Origin: Campylobacterales bacterium
Lineage (GTDB): Bacteria > Campylobacterota > Campylobacteria > Campylobacterales > Arcobacteraceae
Assembly: GCA_019752775.1 (NCBI GenBank)
Contig: JAIELU010000175.1
Span: 1 to 5,383 of the forward strand
Direction of reading: 5' to 3'
Length of the DNA: 5,383 nucleotides
The stretch's first letter is position 1, and each line of letters starts with the position of its first letter. This document shows positions 5,127-5,383 of the stretch, one piece after another. The notes below the pieces were generated by a model. It did no database searches. It was not told the origin of the DNA and worked only from the letters and a program-made list of their open reading frames with translations. The position numbers were made by a program, and so were the translations under genes.

Positions 5127-5383
5127 ATGAAAGGTTTTGCAATGTTGAAAATTGGGCAAGTAGGTTGGATTGAAAAAGAAAAACCAACTTGTGGTGTAAT
5201 GGATGCAATAGTTAAACCTATAGCTGTCTCACCTTGTTCTTCTGATGTCCATACTGTTTGGGCAGGTGCTCTTGGCGATAGACATGATATGATTTTAGGA
5301 CATGAGGCAGTTGGAGAAGTAGTAGAAGTTGGCTCACTTGTAAAAGATTTCAAAGTAGGTGATAAGGTTATTGTTCCTGCAAT
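5127..5383 (+). CDS. Zinc-dependent NAD(P)-linked secondary alcohol dehydrogenase, N-terminal part
   Basis: The first 85 residues of a medium-chain dehydrogenase, cut by the right edge; the family is about 350 residues long. The start MKGFAMLKIGQVGWIEKEKP is close to the NADP-dependent secondary alcohol dehydrogenases of Clostridium beijerinckii and Thermoanaerobacter. These interconvert secondary alcohols such as 2-propanol with ketones. The catalytic zinc ligands known for that group are present at the same numbers: Cys37 (SPCSSD), His59 and Glu60 (LGHEAVGEVVEVG). The KVGDKVIVPA strand follows. The start has the best ribosome binding site in the window, AAGGGAGA about six bases before ATG. 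The cofactor-binding Rossmann domain lies outside the window, so NAD versus NADP preference cannot be judged. The enzyme is cytoplasmic. Confidence 0.92.
   Translation, partial: MKGFAMLKIGQVGWIEKEKPTCGVMDAIVKPIAVSPCSSDVHTVWAGALGDRHDMILGHEAVGEVVEVGSLVKDFKVGDKVIVPA

Noticed and set aside
5072..5353. Minus-strand open frame of 93 codons
   Set aside because: It runs antisense to the well-supported alcohol dehydrogenase gene and its promoter, has no family resemblance and is explained as a shadow of that coding sequence.
1..5383. CRISPR array or long direct repeats
   Set aside because: No regularly spaced repeats were seen on either strand; the only long similarity is between the two effector-binding genes, at protein level.

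Overview
The window is very AT-rich DNA with short spacers, TATAAT-type -10 boxes and AGGA-type ribosome binding sites. Gene content points to a Campylobacterota genome, most likely the Arcobacter group. That assignment is an inference from protein resemblance and base composition, not from a marker gene.

Layout, left to right. (1) The C-terminal part of a Sua5/YciO/YrdC-family protein enters from the left edge (1-377). It is followed by its own -10 box and a tRNA-Glu(UUC) gene (438-513). (2) On the minus strand, an orphan ABC ATPase (641-1429) is followed 27 nt downstream by a 32-residue single-span membrane protein (515-613). (3) Divergent from the ABC gene is a stand-alone GyrI/Rob-type effector-binding protein (1524-1967), closed by a strong 17-bp terminator. 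(4) Directly against that terminator lies a decayed ORF6N-domain gene (2007-2411). It lacks its N-terminal half, carries an 87-nt hairpin-rich insertion and has a further in-frame stop. (5) A 613-residue KAP/YobI-like P-loop NTPase (2450-4291) has its own promoter and is even richer in AT than its neighbours. (6) A second effector-binding gene (4330-4776), about 52% identical to the first, follows. (7) Next is a remnant that I read as a broken ABC-type ATPase, with a frameshift at a T9 tract (4822-5060). (8) A zinc-dependent secondary alcohol dehydrogenase gene starts at 5127 and runs off the right edge.

The outer genes look like stable housekeeping or metabolic genes. The 1524-5060 interval looks like an accessory patch: two paralogous ligand-binding proteins bracket a phage-type ORF6N relic and a lone KAP-type NTPase, and another broken ATPase gene follows. 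The NTPase is the best candidate for something undescribed, because proteins of its class often occur in phage-defence loci. It is a single gene with an unrecognised C-terminal two thirds, and nothing in the window proves a defence role.
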